Assembly: GCA_030280995.1 (NCBI GenBank)
Contig: JASXTE010000015.1
Span: 26,902,501 to 26,966,500 of the forward strand
Reading direction: 5' to 3'
Source of the DNA: Hemileia vastatrix
Taxonomy: Eukaryota; Basidiomycota; Pucciniomycetes; Pucciniales; Zaghouaniaceae
DNA length: 64,000 nt
Positions 20,663 through 30,906 of the stretch are shown here, piece after piece; within the stretch, counting starts at the first letter, position 1, and each line of letters opens with the position of its first letter. The notes beneath the pieces are model-generated. The model ran no database searches, had not been told where the DNA came from, and worked only from the letters and a program-made list of their open reading frames with translations. A program made the position numbers and the translations under genes.

Positions 20663-21786
20663 AATTGAGAACGTCCCCATTCTTGTAACTTTGCATAAGT
20701 GGTTGAGCAATTCCAAAAGAATTATCTTTTCCAATAAAGTAATTTGATAAATTTGTTTTAGCTGGTCTTCTTTTAATTCTTGATAATAAAAACGTTGTTT
20801 CTTCTTCTCTGGCTTCATATAACATAAAATAAAATAATATAAATCTTGTGATGATTCCGCTACTGAGAGCAAGGTTTGAATCCCTTCAGACTCCCATATA
20901 CCAGTCTTCCTTCTTGTCACAGCATTGAGAGAGTGGATCTTCCTATGAGCCGAATACTCCTGATTCCAACCTCATAGGGCCCCCCACTGAGCCGAATTCT
21001 ATGATTCCAATCTCGCCATAAGGTCCTCCAAGCTTCACACCAAAAATGGCCTAACACTGAGGCACTAAAAAAAATCATTCCCTAAAATCCAACTACCATC
21101 CTAACTTCTGATTCCTTCATCACAATTTTCAAACTTTGCCATACAGCGAACCCATAAAATACTTTTGCCAGGCTTCCAATAATAATTTTAACTTTAGACC
21201 ATGTTAAAGCGCCACAAATTTCACCTAATTACCCATTATGCTTTCCTTAGCATCATCACCACCTAAAATTTTAACCTCCTAAAGCTTATCAGCACCCAAT
21301 TCCAGAAATAATTGAATAACCAGTTTAGAGTCTTAGTGGACAGTGATAAATTAAAAGACAAATCCAGGATTCAACTAGAAACAGGGAAAATTTTGGAAAC
21401 GAACATTATGGGGTAATTGTGTATAGAGCAGCCAGCCCATCAATTACCCCCACACTTGCCAATATTAAATTAAGAAGGTTCCCCTGTGAACACTTCTTCC
21501 AATAAATTTTAAAAATTTTCCAACACTATCTTCACCCATATTTTAAGAATTTTAAGTTTTCGAAAATTTCAAAGAAGGTCTTCTTGCATTTCGTTAAGTT
21601 TCATCAGAGTTTCGTTGACCATGTACAGTGTAACAATAGTAAAGTATTTTTGATAAAAATAAGAAGATAGTTTATACTCGTTGCGGAGGAATCCATAAAA
21701 TTTCGTTGATATCATAGTTTATCCTTGTTGCGGAGGTATAAATTTAATAAAAGTCATTAAAATTGTAGTTTATCCTCATTTCGGAG
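20663..21786 (-). other. E2 3' non-coding tail
   Basis: It contains two diverged copies of the 103-bp E0 unit (about 20941-21045), the covarying stem GGGGTAATTG/CAATTACCCC (21410-21450), an AAACTGG hairpin (about 21325), and three copies of the GTTTAT(A/C)CTC...CGGAGG hairpin repeat (about 21680, 21716, 21766). Short minus-strand frames ending in NWREDVV run across the polypurine tract; I do not count them as genes. No antisense gene is visible here, unlike E1 and E3. Confidence 0.65.
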
Positions 21787-23346
21787 TTAGACTTCGGCAC
21801 TCCTGGTGCCTCTAGGATAGAACCGTTTCACTTGATCGGCTGCTACCCTCTTCTTTAATACTACTCCATCCAACTCTTCTAGCACATATGAACTGCCGGA
21901 AACTTGCTCCTTGATTTTATACGGTCCATTCCACCTATCTGCAAACATCTTTCCCCATTGACTTTCCAAACTCCTATTATACACCAGGACCATATCTCCT
22001 GGGTTCAAAGGTTTCCTTAATCGATGTGCCAACCGCTCATCCCAATATCTGACTGATTGATTTCGGATCTTCATCATCCGCAAATATGCCTTTTCTAAAT
22101 ATTCTTCTTTCTTTTCTAGCTGCATCATTCTTGCACACAATAATTCTTCAGTAGTTTTGACCGTGTCCCAGTCAACTCCAAGATATGATTCAGCTTCTAA
22201 ATCAACCGGTAAAACTGCTTTCTGTCCAAAAACAAGTTCATAAGGTGAAAATCCAGTCGTCCTTTTGGCAGTGATTCGATCAGCAAATAAAACTAAAGGT
22301 AAATAGTGCCTCCACTTTTCGGCACTTGTCCCACACATTTTAACTAAAGCATCCTTAATAACCTGATGCCCTCTTTCAACCATGCCTTCAGCTTTGGGAT
22401 AATATGGGGTTGCTACCCTAACCTTTGATCCAACTTTCACTATGGCCTCTTTAAACTCTATCCCAAATTCAGGACCTCCATCTACCGTTACCAACTTCAT
22501 CACCCCATACCTATATATCCAATTATTCAAAAAAAATTCTGCCACATTTTTGGCAGTTAAATTAATAAGAGGCGCTTCCTCTACCCAACCAGATAAATCA
22601 TCTCTGGCCACAATTAAATATTTATACCGTCCCTCTTTTATATGAACGGCATCTAAACTAACTCTCCCAAAGAGCGTATATTCACCTGTCGCGCGTCCAG
22701 GTTCTTTTGGCCTTAAATAACTTCGTCTTTGACATTCTTCGCATGACTGAACCCACTGTTTAACAAACATCTTCATGCCAGGCCACCAAAATCGATCAGA
22801 AATTCTTCTAAACGTTTCTCCAACGCCTCTATGCCCAAGGTCTTCATGCAGTGATTTCAAAACTAATTCTTGCCCCTTCTCTTGAGTTATAACTACTTGA
22901 GGATTTGGATACCTTCTCCTCATTAAACCTCGACCAGATAGGTAAAACGTAGATGACTTCCTCTTGATAGCCACCCATTCATCGTCTTCACAATCTTCTG
23001 GCCTCTCTAAAGTCAACAAATATTTGACTAACAAAAAATAAAAACCAGTCTGACCCCAGACTTCATCTTGAAAATCGATTAATATAACATCAATAGGGAC
23101 TTCTCTATCAACAATATCACCTGCACATGGATGAGCCAATAATCGTTGACCCCTAAATAAATTTTTAATCGAGCTATGTTGACGTTTTTCTTCTGAACCT
23201 TTGGATCCTTCGTAAACCGTATTTGAAAATACCTCTTTCTCTTTATCCACCCTTTTATTTAAATTCTCTAATTCTCCAACATATACACCATTCCTTAATT
23301 TACCACTATCCCACACTACCAATCCATCTTCCTCTACATACACCAC
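21787..23346 (-). pseudogene. E2 integrase, intact domain in a broken pol
   Basis: 519 open codons. Zinc-binding part: GHRGVGE, RFWWPGMK and CEECQRRS, with the H-H-C-C set complete. Catalytic triad visible: Asp in SLDAVHIKEG, Asp in TVDGGPEFG and Glu in MVERGHQVIK. The C-terminal part reads YWDERLAHRLRKPLNPGDMV, WGKMFADRWNGPYKI and VKRFYPRG. It is separated from RNase H by a TAG at 23359-23361 but remains in the same frame, so the domain itself looks undamaged while the polyprotein is not. There is no chromodomain. Confidence 0.85.
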
Positions 23347-23358
23347 ATCTTCTTCTAA

Positions 23359-24324
23359 CTACTCTCTGCTGAATTTATCTACACCTTTTCCAACACCTTT
23401 ATTAACATAAAAACTATTTTCCAGTTTATCCTCTTGGTGGAGGTCATCATCACCATAATCTAAACACAATAGTCCTGCCAGTTTAACCTCATGGGGGAGG
23501 TATGGAAAGTCTTCAGCTCCTTTAGTGCTGGCTTTAATAATAGGTATATCTTCATCAAACTCTTCTGAGTCTGAATCTTCTTCAGTGGGTGGTCTCCTTG
23601 ATAAACCATCTGGCATAGTAAAAGTTTTGCCAGGCTTATGAACTAAATCAAATGAAAAATGTTGAATAAAAGCTACCCATCTCGTCATGGGTGCGTTCGG
23701 TAAACTTGGGGAATTAATCATCTGGATTAACGATTTCGCATCCACTTGCAACTCAAAATGTTGCCCCCACAAAATATGCTGAAGTTTCTTCAGTATTTTC
23801 GCCACACCACATAATTCCAATTTTGTTTGAGAATATCTTGATTCGACCTCAGTAAATAGTACAGATTCATACCTTACTGGCCTGATGTAACCAGCTTTAT
23901 CCATCTGAGACAAAACCGCCCCAGCTTCCACCTGACTTGAATCGACTGCTAAATAAATTCTGCCAGCTTCTTTTCCATAATCCAACTTGTGCAGGACTAA
24001 ATCCTTCCCCACAACCTCCTTCAACTTCACAAATGCCTTCTCACACTCTTCATCCCACTCCCAGTCTGCATCCTTTCTCGTTAACCGTCTCAATGGAGTT
24101 GCCAATGAAGAAAAGTCCTTGATAAACATTCTAACATATACGCAAACGCCTAAAAACCCTCTGACTTCGGTCGTATTCTTGGGTCTTGGCCAGGACTGAA
24201 TTTTGTTAACTTTCTTCTTGGACATAATCCTACCCTCTCTACATACCACATGGCCTAATATTTCTAAGGCTGGCACACAACATGAAAATTTTGAACCTGA
24301 AATAGTTAAACCAGCCTCTTCAAT
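23359..24324 (-). pseudogene. E2 RT C-terminal part, RNase H and tether
   Basis: It begins after the TGA at 24325 (R in LFRIEE became stop) with ISGSKFSCCVPALEILGHVV, the RT thumb. RNase H follows: LAVDSSQVEAGAVLSQ (catalytic Asp region), ESRYSQTKLELCGVAKIL, and DAKSLIQMI. Then come DGLSRRPPT and an acidic tether with two hairpin-repeat copies (PHEVKLAGL and HQEDKLEN) before the TAG. Confidence 0.85.
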
Positions 24325-25214
24325 TCAAAACAAGATTCTTTCTAAAGTAATTGCAAACTCCCAAATGAATTTGCGTATCCCGGGATTCTCTTTCAACACT
24401 TGGTTATCATAGTCGGTTGTTGGTCCCTTAATTCCTCCATCATCTATATAGATTCCAGCATATTGTGGAATTTCATCTTGAAGGATCCAAGCCATCTGAG
24501 CTTGATAAACTGCAACCAAATTTGTTGCTCCTTGAGGTAATCTTGTTAACTGTAAACGTCCAAGTGGTGTATCGAATGTAGTGAGAGGCCTTGAGTCCGG
24601 ATGTAACTCTCTCTCATCATATCCTCCCATAATATCTCCCAAACCATAACACACTCTCCCTGCAAACGCTTCAACAAACTCCTCAGCACTAGGCGGTATC
24701 CCAGCATCCTTTATTGTAACCCTATTTAATTCCCTAAGATCATGAACAACTCTAAGCTTGCCATTCGGTTTCTTGATACAAAATACCGGACTAGAATAAC
24801 TTGATGTTGATTGCTAATACAGTCCAGTGCGTATCCGTTCTCTGAAAACTTTGATATAAGCTTCTTTCAATGCAGCCGGAATAGGAATCGGTTTCTGCTG
24901 CCACGGTTCATGACATACCACAGGAATCTTGTAAGGCTCCCCATAGGAATGCTTCAACACACCCCTCTCCTCTTCTACAAAAGCAATGGCCTTCTCTCGC
25001 TTGACCATCACATCCAACAACAACTTCTTCTCTTCTCCAGACAACCAACCATCAGGTCCAAAATTAAAAACACCCAGTCTCTCAAAAGTGATTCTTGACA
25101 TCTCAGAAATTCAGGCGGATTCTTTACCAAGGGACTTTCATAAGGATCTCTTGATAACCTTGGTCTTCTCAAAGGTGGATTTAATTCAGCAGGTAGCGGT
25201 TCATTAATAGGTCA
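24325..25214 (-). pseudogene. E2 reverse transcriptase core
   Basis: Motifs: FGPDGWLSGEEKKLLLD, NGKLRVVHDLRELNRVT, the catalytic IYIDDGGIKGP, and NPGIRKFIWEFAITLERILF. Breaks: a TGA at 25212-25214 where E1 reads Arg (IRPVNEP), a one-base loss at about 25108-25115 after NPPEF, a TAG at about 24814 where E1 and E3 have GLYEQS, and the TGA at 24325. RT catalytic Asp residues are intact. Confidence 0.85.
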
Positions 25215-26069
25215 AACTTTATTTGCTACTTTCTTATATTTGGCTGCGTCCACATATAAATTAACTTGAGGTAAAACAATTTCTTTTTTATTGCCATTAA
25301 AACTTTCATCAAATGAATCTTCTTCATCGCCAGAATCAGAATAAGAAAAATTAGAAAAATATTTTATTTCATTTTTAAATTTTACCCTTTTCTCCTTTCC
25401 CTCGTCTAATTTATAAACAGATTTTCCAACACCTTTGCTTCCCTTATCCAACAGTAAATCGCCAGTAAAGAAAGTTAGCAGTTTAACCTCTTGCTGGAGG
25501 ACCGGAATTGAATTTTCACAAAAATTATTTTTTTGAGTTTTAATTATACTGAGATTTTTAATCGGATTTAGATAAGATTTTTGCAGTTTACCCTCTTGCT
25601 GGAGGTCCAAAATAGAAGGAGATACTTGCAGTTTAGCCTCTCGCTGGAGGTCCATAATAGCATTTTCACATAAATTATTTTTTTGTGTTTTAATTATACC
25701 AAGATTTTTAATCGGGTTTTGATAAGATTTTTGCAGTTTACCCTCTTGCTGGAGGTCCATAATAGAAGGAGATAATTGCAGTTTAACCTCTTGCTGGAGG
25801 TCCGGAAACATACCCTTCCAATTTTTATCCAACCTAATTTGGCCCATTTTGCCTTTTTCACCATTTTTAAATTTAATAGAAAAACTGGGTAAATTCAATA
25901 AACATATAGAAAGGTCCAAAACGTATTTGCACTCCAAAGTAATATTAACAGAAAATAATTGAGAATCCACTTGAATTATCTCCAAGTGAGCTGACCTATT
26001 GCAATCCAGGATCTCATCCTGAGGAGAGATTACAACATTAGAGTGATCAGCCCCTGCTACCCCAAAAAA
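25212..26069 (-). pseudogene. E2 protease-RT linker in the -1 frame
   Basis: It continues FFGVAGADHSNVVISPQDE in the -1 frame after the heptamer. The middle is built from repeated LQQE(V/G)KLQ units, each encoded by the CAGTTTA(A/C)CCTCTTGCTGGAGG hairpin repeat (about 25480, 25584, 25630, 25735, 25780). Two blocks of about 150 bp around 25550-25610 and 25690-25770 are near-copies. No catalytic motif; probably a spacer. Confidence 0.65.
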
Positions 26070-26719
26070 TGAGGGCATCCATCCTTTTCCAACAAACATA
26101 ATTCACCAGAAGCCGTCCGTTTTATATGCCGCTTCTTGGTGCAAACACAACACTGGCACAGAGTAGTAATCCCTGGCCGTGTTTCCCAACCTTCATCTCC
26201 AGGAGGCGCTAACCGCATATGTAACCTCCGCATATCTTCACCAGTGATTTCCAAACTAATCCCCATGCCAGCTTGATACCCTATCCTGGCCTCAAAATCC
26301 ATCAAAAAAGGACCACCAAGAACAGTTTTGACTGCTCCTCTGGCCACATAAAAGTGAACCTTACCAACAGATCCACCAATGCCTAACCTGACATGCTCAG
26401 CTGTACCCATCAGCTCGGTTGCATGCCCTCCAATGCCTCTGAGGTTTCCCCCAGTTCCACTTTTAATTGGAAAGCCTATACTCGTCGCTTGCTCCAATGA
26501 AATTAAATTAATTTGAGACCCTGAATCGACCAAGGCCTTTACTTCTTTACCATTAAGAGTTACCACCAGGTAACCCAGGGGAGCGGAAAAATGTGTATCT
26601 ACATCTTCCGCAAACTTTTCAGCATTTTCACAAATATATTCCACCTCTCCAGTTGAAAACCGACACCTCGTCAAATGCTTCTTTTGCTTTTCAGCAAGCG
26701 CCGGACTAATTGTAAATAA
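26057..26719 (-). pseudogene. E2 retropepsin
   Basis: Active site ALVDSGSQINLIS, then GGHATELMG, VLGGPFLMDF and GISLEITGEDMRRLHM. It is in the same frame as Gag and separated from it only by a TAG at 26720 (E1 reads GELYAISP there). It would process the polyprotein. It ends CPHFLG at the frameshift site. Confidence 0.85.
26063..26069 (-). promoter_or_regulatory. Slippery heptamer TTTTTTG for -1 frameshifting, E2
   Basis: Protease codons CAT TTT TTG GGG TAG place T-TTT-TTG in the right register, one codon before the stop. The -1 frame is open into the linker. The matching site in E1 is TTTTTTA. Confidence 0.65.
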
Positions 26720-28668
26720 CTACCCTAAAGATAAGGGAATCTGCAGTTGATTCACCCTATTCAAAACTTCGTCCATCGCATTAGCTTGACCAGAAACTAC
26801 TGGCTGCTCATACTGTACCTTTGATTTAAAAACCTTGGCCCTGGGTACCTCTTGAGGTCCAACCGAGCCATCTTCACCCCCCATTATAACATCTTCACTT
26901 TCTATAACCCTAACTCCGTCACCAGCTTCTTGCACTAATCCTGATCCATCGCTAGTCCTTCTTACACACTCCATTGGGATGGGACCGCTAAAACTTGGTC
27001 TGGGTAGAGACGCCAACGGTACGTCCTCCTCAGAATCGAAATCATCCTCTGGCATAGGCTCACCATTTAAATCAAACTTGCCATAACTAGGGGGCCCCAT
27101 ATCAGCAATCCCCTTCTGCATTTTATATAATTCATCCTTAGAGTAAGGGTTCAATTTTTTGGCTGCAGTTTTAGCACTAGAATTCTTGTCCTTAGAGTAA
27201 GGGTTCACTTTGTTATTGGCCTTGCCAGGATTAGCCCTCAATTGGCTCTGAATGCTACTCTTCGCCTTAGTAGCAGCTGCTCTTCTAGCAGCATTAACAT
27301 CGTATTCGCCAGCCATACAGCTACCCTCCACCTGGGCAACCGTCGCCAGCTCTAAACCACCAAAAGAAGTAGAAAATGTGGCTTTACTGACCTCTTTCTC
27401 CTTTCCCTTGTCAGCTTTACCACCATTACCATTACCATTTTTGCCACTCTTGGCATTAACATCTTCATCCATCACCTCTTCAAATCTGGCTCTCCTTTCA
27501 GCCTTTAAACTTCTTCTGACCAAATCAGAAGGAGACTGTCCATCACTGGGCTTGATGAACGAACCATCAGGAAATTTATAAACTTTACCATCAAATAAAA
27601 CTCGCCCAGCATCCATATCCTTATCAAGAGCAAAAAAAACTGTTGCTCTATGCCCCCTTCTATTGCAATAGGAGCACACCTTTGGCTCGTCATAGCCACC
27701 TCTATATCCATTACTACCACCATTCCCACCATTTCTCCCCTTGCCTGGGAAGCGGTTACCGTTGTTATTTCCATTATAATTTTGACGTTCATAACCTCTG
27801 GACTGATAAGAAGTAGACGTCAACGAAGAAGCAATTGGGGCCTTGTTGGCCTTCTGGGTTTCTTGAACAAATATTTTTAATTGTTTAGTTAAATCGGCCA
27901 GGTGATCGACCATCTTATTATCTACGTTGCCCTCAACTTTAGCAGCAGGTAATCCCATTTGAGCCTTCTTGGCCTCCTGGGCTTTTCCATAATATCGTTA
28001 TTTTCGGCCAAAACTTTGCTAACCTTGCTAACATATTGAGTGCATGACTCTTGATATTTGTCCAACACCAATAACTTTAAATGGACTTGAATGTTGTCCT
28101 TGATAACCTCCAGAGACGGCAGTTTCTGCTCACCATTAGGCAGTTCCTTCATCAAATCTTTTCTTGAAAGATCCTTCAAGACGTCCATTCGAATATCCCT
28201 GCTGCATGCTGTCCAAAACAAATCTTTTGCTTGATTCTCATGCACTAACTCGTCCACCAGTATGAGATATTCCAACACTTCATCAAACTGAACACACAGC
28301 TTTTTGAAGTCTGCCATAGAAGAAACACCACCATTTGCTTGCCAGTCTCCAACAATTTTATTGAGGTCCATCATTGTAAACCTAACACCCCATCTATCAA
28401 CCATAGCTTTAGAAAGCTTAACCCAATCCTTGTCCTTAAATGCCTGCATAGCAATAACCTCTTTTTCCACCTCCCTATCAGCAATAAAAAACCTAACTTG
28501 CTTCACCATATCCACATGAGAAGCACCATCAACAGCAGCAGCAGCTTCATACCTGCTAATGAACCATTTAACCTCCTCCCCATCAAAATTTGGGCCATCC
28601 CAAGAAACAATTCTAACTGAGGGAGTAAGAGGGTTAGAAGATCCAGAAGCAGCAGCAGAAGAAGACAT
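26720..28668 (-). pseudogene. E2 gag
   Basis: It starts at ATG 28668 (MSSSAAASGSSNP), 176 bp from the LTR. It contains VRIVSWDGPNFDGEEVKWF, YEAAAAVDGASHVDMVKQV, KDLSRKDLMKELPNGEQ and a Gly-, Asn- and Arg-rich stretch (YNGNNNGNRFPGKGRNGG). The zinc knuckle reads CSYCNRRGHRATVF, with Phe in place of the last Cys, as in E1. One base is missing at about 27975 (EKA-QEAKKAQ), which shifts the frame; the two pieces otherwise join. Confidence 0.88.
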
Positions 28669-28824
28669 CCCAATAAGTAATGAAAAGCGTTAACAATCAA
28701 TAAAATAACAAGCCTCTTTCATGCCAATAACAAAAATCCAATTAGAGTTCCATAAAATAAGCCTCTTGCAGGCTAAGAACGTTCTTGATCCAACTAAGTC
28801 TTTAAAGAAAGCTAGAGAAATCGA

Positions 28825-28842
28825 ACCCCATGTTGGGCGCCA
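28825..28842 (-). promoter_or_regulatory. E2 primer-binding site, tRNA-Lys-like
   Basis: On the minus strand TGGCGCCCAACATGGGGT starts two bases after the LTR. It is close to the tRNA-Lys(1,2) complement TGGCGCCCAACGTGGGGC known from spumaviruses. Confidence 0.65.
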
Positions 28843-28844
28843 AC

Positions 28845-30001
28845 TATGGTAAGGTAAACTCTTACAGTCGCCTTGCTGTAAGCAGAATCCGGAGGAGATA
28901 TGTGGATTTAGCTGAAAACCCTGTCCTTCCAATAAAAATAACAAAATGGGAATTCTAAATCACTAAGCTAACCAATCTACTTGAATCTGATTGATAAAAA
29001 TAATGAAACTCTATAATAATTAATGCTTATTGAGATTTAAAGAAAGTGGCTGTTGATAAAGAAATACTGATAACAACAATTAAGGTGTACCAGTGAAAGA
29101 TCTGAAAAGATTGACTTTTATGTTTTTATAATAATTTGAATTTTTATGAGACAGCAATAATCAAGTCCCAGCGATGAAGACCTTTCTAAAGATACCCTGT
29201 ATGAAGTGTGTTTTAAATTGTTGAGTGGTATTTCTAAAATGTTATATATAAAATATAAAGTTATAAGGGTATTACAAATTTATTTAATTTGTTGAGTAAT
29301 AAAAAATGAGACTGTGGTAGTTAATGATTAAGCTGTATGATCTGTCCCCCTCCTCTATTTCGAGTTTGAGAAGCGCTTAAGTATTCCTAGTCACGTGCCT
29401 AAGTTTTCCCCTCCAGAGCTCTTCCAGAGTCAATCCGGAGCCCGTACGGAGTCCGTATTGAGTCTGTACGGAGTCAAAGCGGAGTCCGTACGGAGTCGAA
29501 ACGGAGTCCGTAAGGAGTCCGTCCGGACTTCCGGACTCAATTAGAACCTTAAAACTATAATATAAAATCTAGAAAAATTACACATAATAGAGCTACTTCC
29601 CCTTTACATAACAAACTAATTTTCGTAGTCTGCGCAGCTCTAATTACCCCGTGAAAATTCATCAAAGTTAAGTTATTTTTGAAAACGTAAATATTTCTAT
29701 AAAACTTTAAAATTCATTTAAAAATATATGAAAAATAGTAAAAATTCTGGGAAAATTTCCCAAGGTTCTTGAGTGACTCAACTTGATACTTATAAGTTTT
29801 TCAGACCGTAAAAATAAGTTTTCTCCGTAAAATAAATTGTTTTCGTGTAGGCATTCGCTCGTGACCAATTTCTTCATATTTGAAACTCAAATAAATTAAA
29901 TAAAACCCTTTTATATATAAAAAAATAATAATGCCAATCTTGCACACCGTAATAACTCCATTTACGTACTTAGGTGCCATACTAAACTTTAGGCTACCAC
30001 A
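28845..30001 (-). mobile_element. E2 5' LTR
   Basis: 1157 bp, touching the primer-binding site at its left edge. Hairpin at 28861-28882, minisatellite at 29435-29540. Confidence 0.92.
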
Positions 30002-30005
30002 GCGT
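30002..30005. repeat. Right target-site duplication of E2 (GCGT)
   Basis: It matches 19503-19506 exactly. Confidence 0.85.
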
Positions 30006-30906
30006 GGATCACCAGGAAGTAGAACAGACGTCAATGTTGGAGGAGCCAGAGGTAGTACAGCAAAGAGCGGTACCTGCTGAAGGAATTCCAGGAGCAAAGA
30101 ATAATACTCCAAAGAACCCACCTGGAAGAGCGAAAGCTGGTGCCAAGGCAATTCAGCCTAAATGGAGAATGCAGGGCCCGGTTCATTCTGATTTTCCTAA
30201 AGCTGCCGAGGATTTAGATGCGGAATGTTTGAAGACTACAGTCTCTGTTCCATTGGGGATTCTGACAGCAGTAGTGCCAGATGTAGCAAATGGAATAGTG
30301 GATAAGTGCAGAAAGCAAAGGATTACTAATTGCGCTGGGTTCGATATGGAAGAACAGTCATTTCATCCAGTCGTTGGATTACCTAGGGCGCCACATTATG
30401 CAGGACTAGGGTATTTAAATATTACGGTAAATGGTAAGCAAATTAAAGCGTTAGTGGATACGGGTTCACAAATCAATGTGGTATCAGTGGATGACACAGT
30501 GGAATTAGGTCTTCCTGTAAAAGACGGCGAAGGCACTGTCGCAGGAATTGGGGGAGGTAGGTTACCTGTTATAGGTGTAGCAGAGTATGTACGCACTAGA
30601 GTTGCAGGAGCAACAAGAGATATACATTTTTATGTTCCAATGGGTGTAGTTAAACCAGTTTTAGGCATGCTATTTTTAATGGATTATTCAACGACTATAG
30701 ATTATTGTTTAAAAAAGACTATTGGAATAAGGATTATGGGTGAAGATGGTGTTCCAGTAACAGCAGTCTTAGTAGCGCCCAAGGATGGTGGCTGGGAAAC
30801 TAAGTACTCTGGAGCTGCGCGGTTAGAGAAAGAAAGAGAGTTTTATGAGGAAGTCTCAGATGAGGAGATAGGGCAACCGCCAGGAAGGCACCAACATTTT
30901 CATTAG
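30006..30906 (+). pseudogene. E3 retropepsin, C-terminal part of gag-protease
   Basis: It continues the gag frame of 18101-19506 after removal of E2. The active site reads ALVDTGSQINVVS, followed by GIGGGRLPVIG and VLGMLFLMDY (E2 has VLGGPFLMDF, so Gly-Pro became Met-Leu). It ends HQHFH at TAG 30904-30906. The -1 frame is open from CATTTTCAT onward and aligns with the linkers of E1 and E2 (VTISQDE against VISPQDE), so a frameshift site is likely, though the heptamer is not canonical here. Confidence 0.85.

Larger units (their letters stand above)
19507..30001 (-). mobile_element. E2: Ty3/gypsy retrotransposon nested in E3
   Basis: 10,495 bp, with LTRs at 19507-20652 and 28845-30001 that are nearly identical apart from a minisatellite. 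On the minus strand the LTR reads TGTGGTAGCC...CCTTACCATA. Order: LTR, primer-binding site, gag, protease, -1 frameshift, linker, RT, RNase H, integrase, structured tail, polypurine tract, LTR. It is the best preserved copy of the family that includes E1, E4, S0 and S1, but pol has at least four in-frame stops and one frameshift, and gag has a frameshift. Confidence 0.92.

Noticed and set aside
20645..20920. Sense-strand frame at the 3' end of E2 ending in WREDVV or GGRMW, similar to one in E4
   Set aside because: The similarity comes from the conserved polypurine tract and the bases around it; the upstream parts do not agree as proteins.
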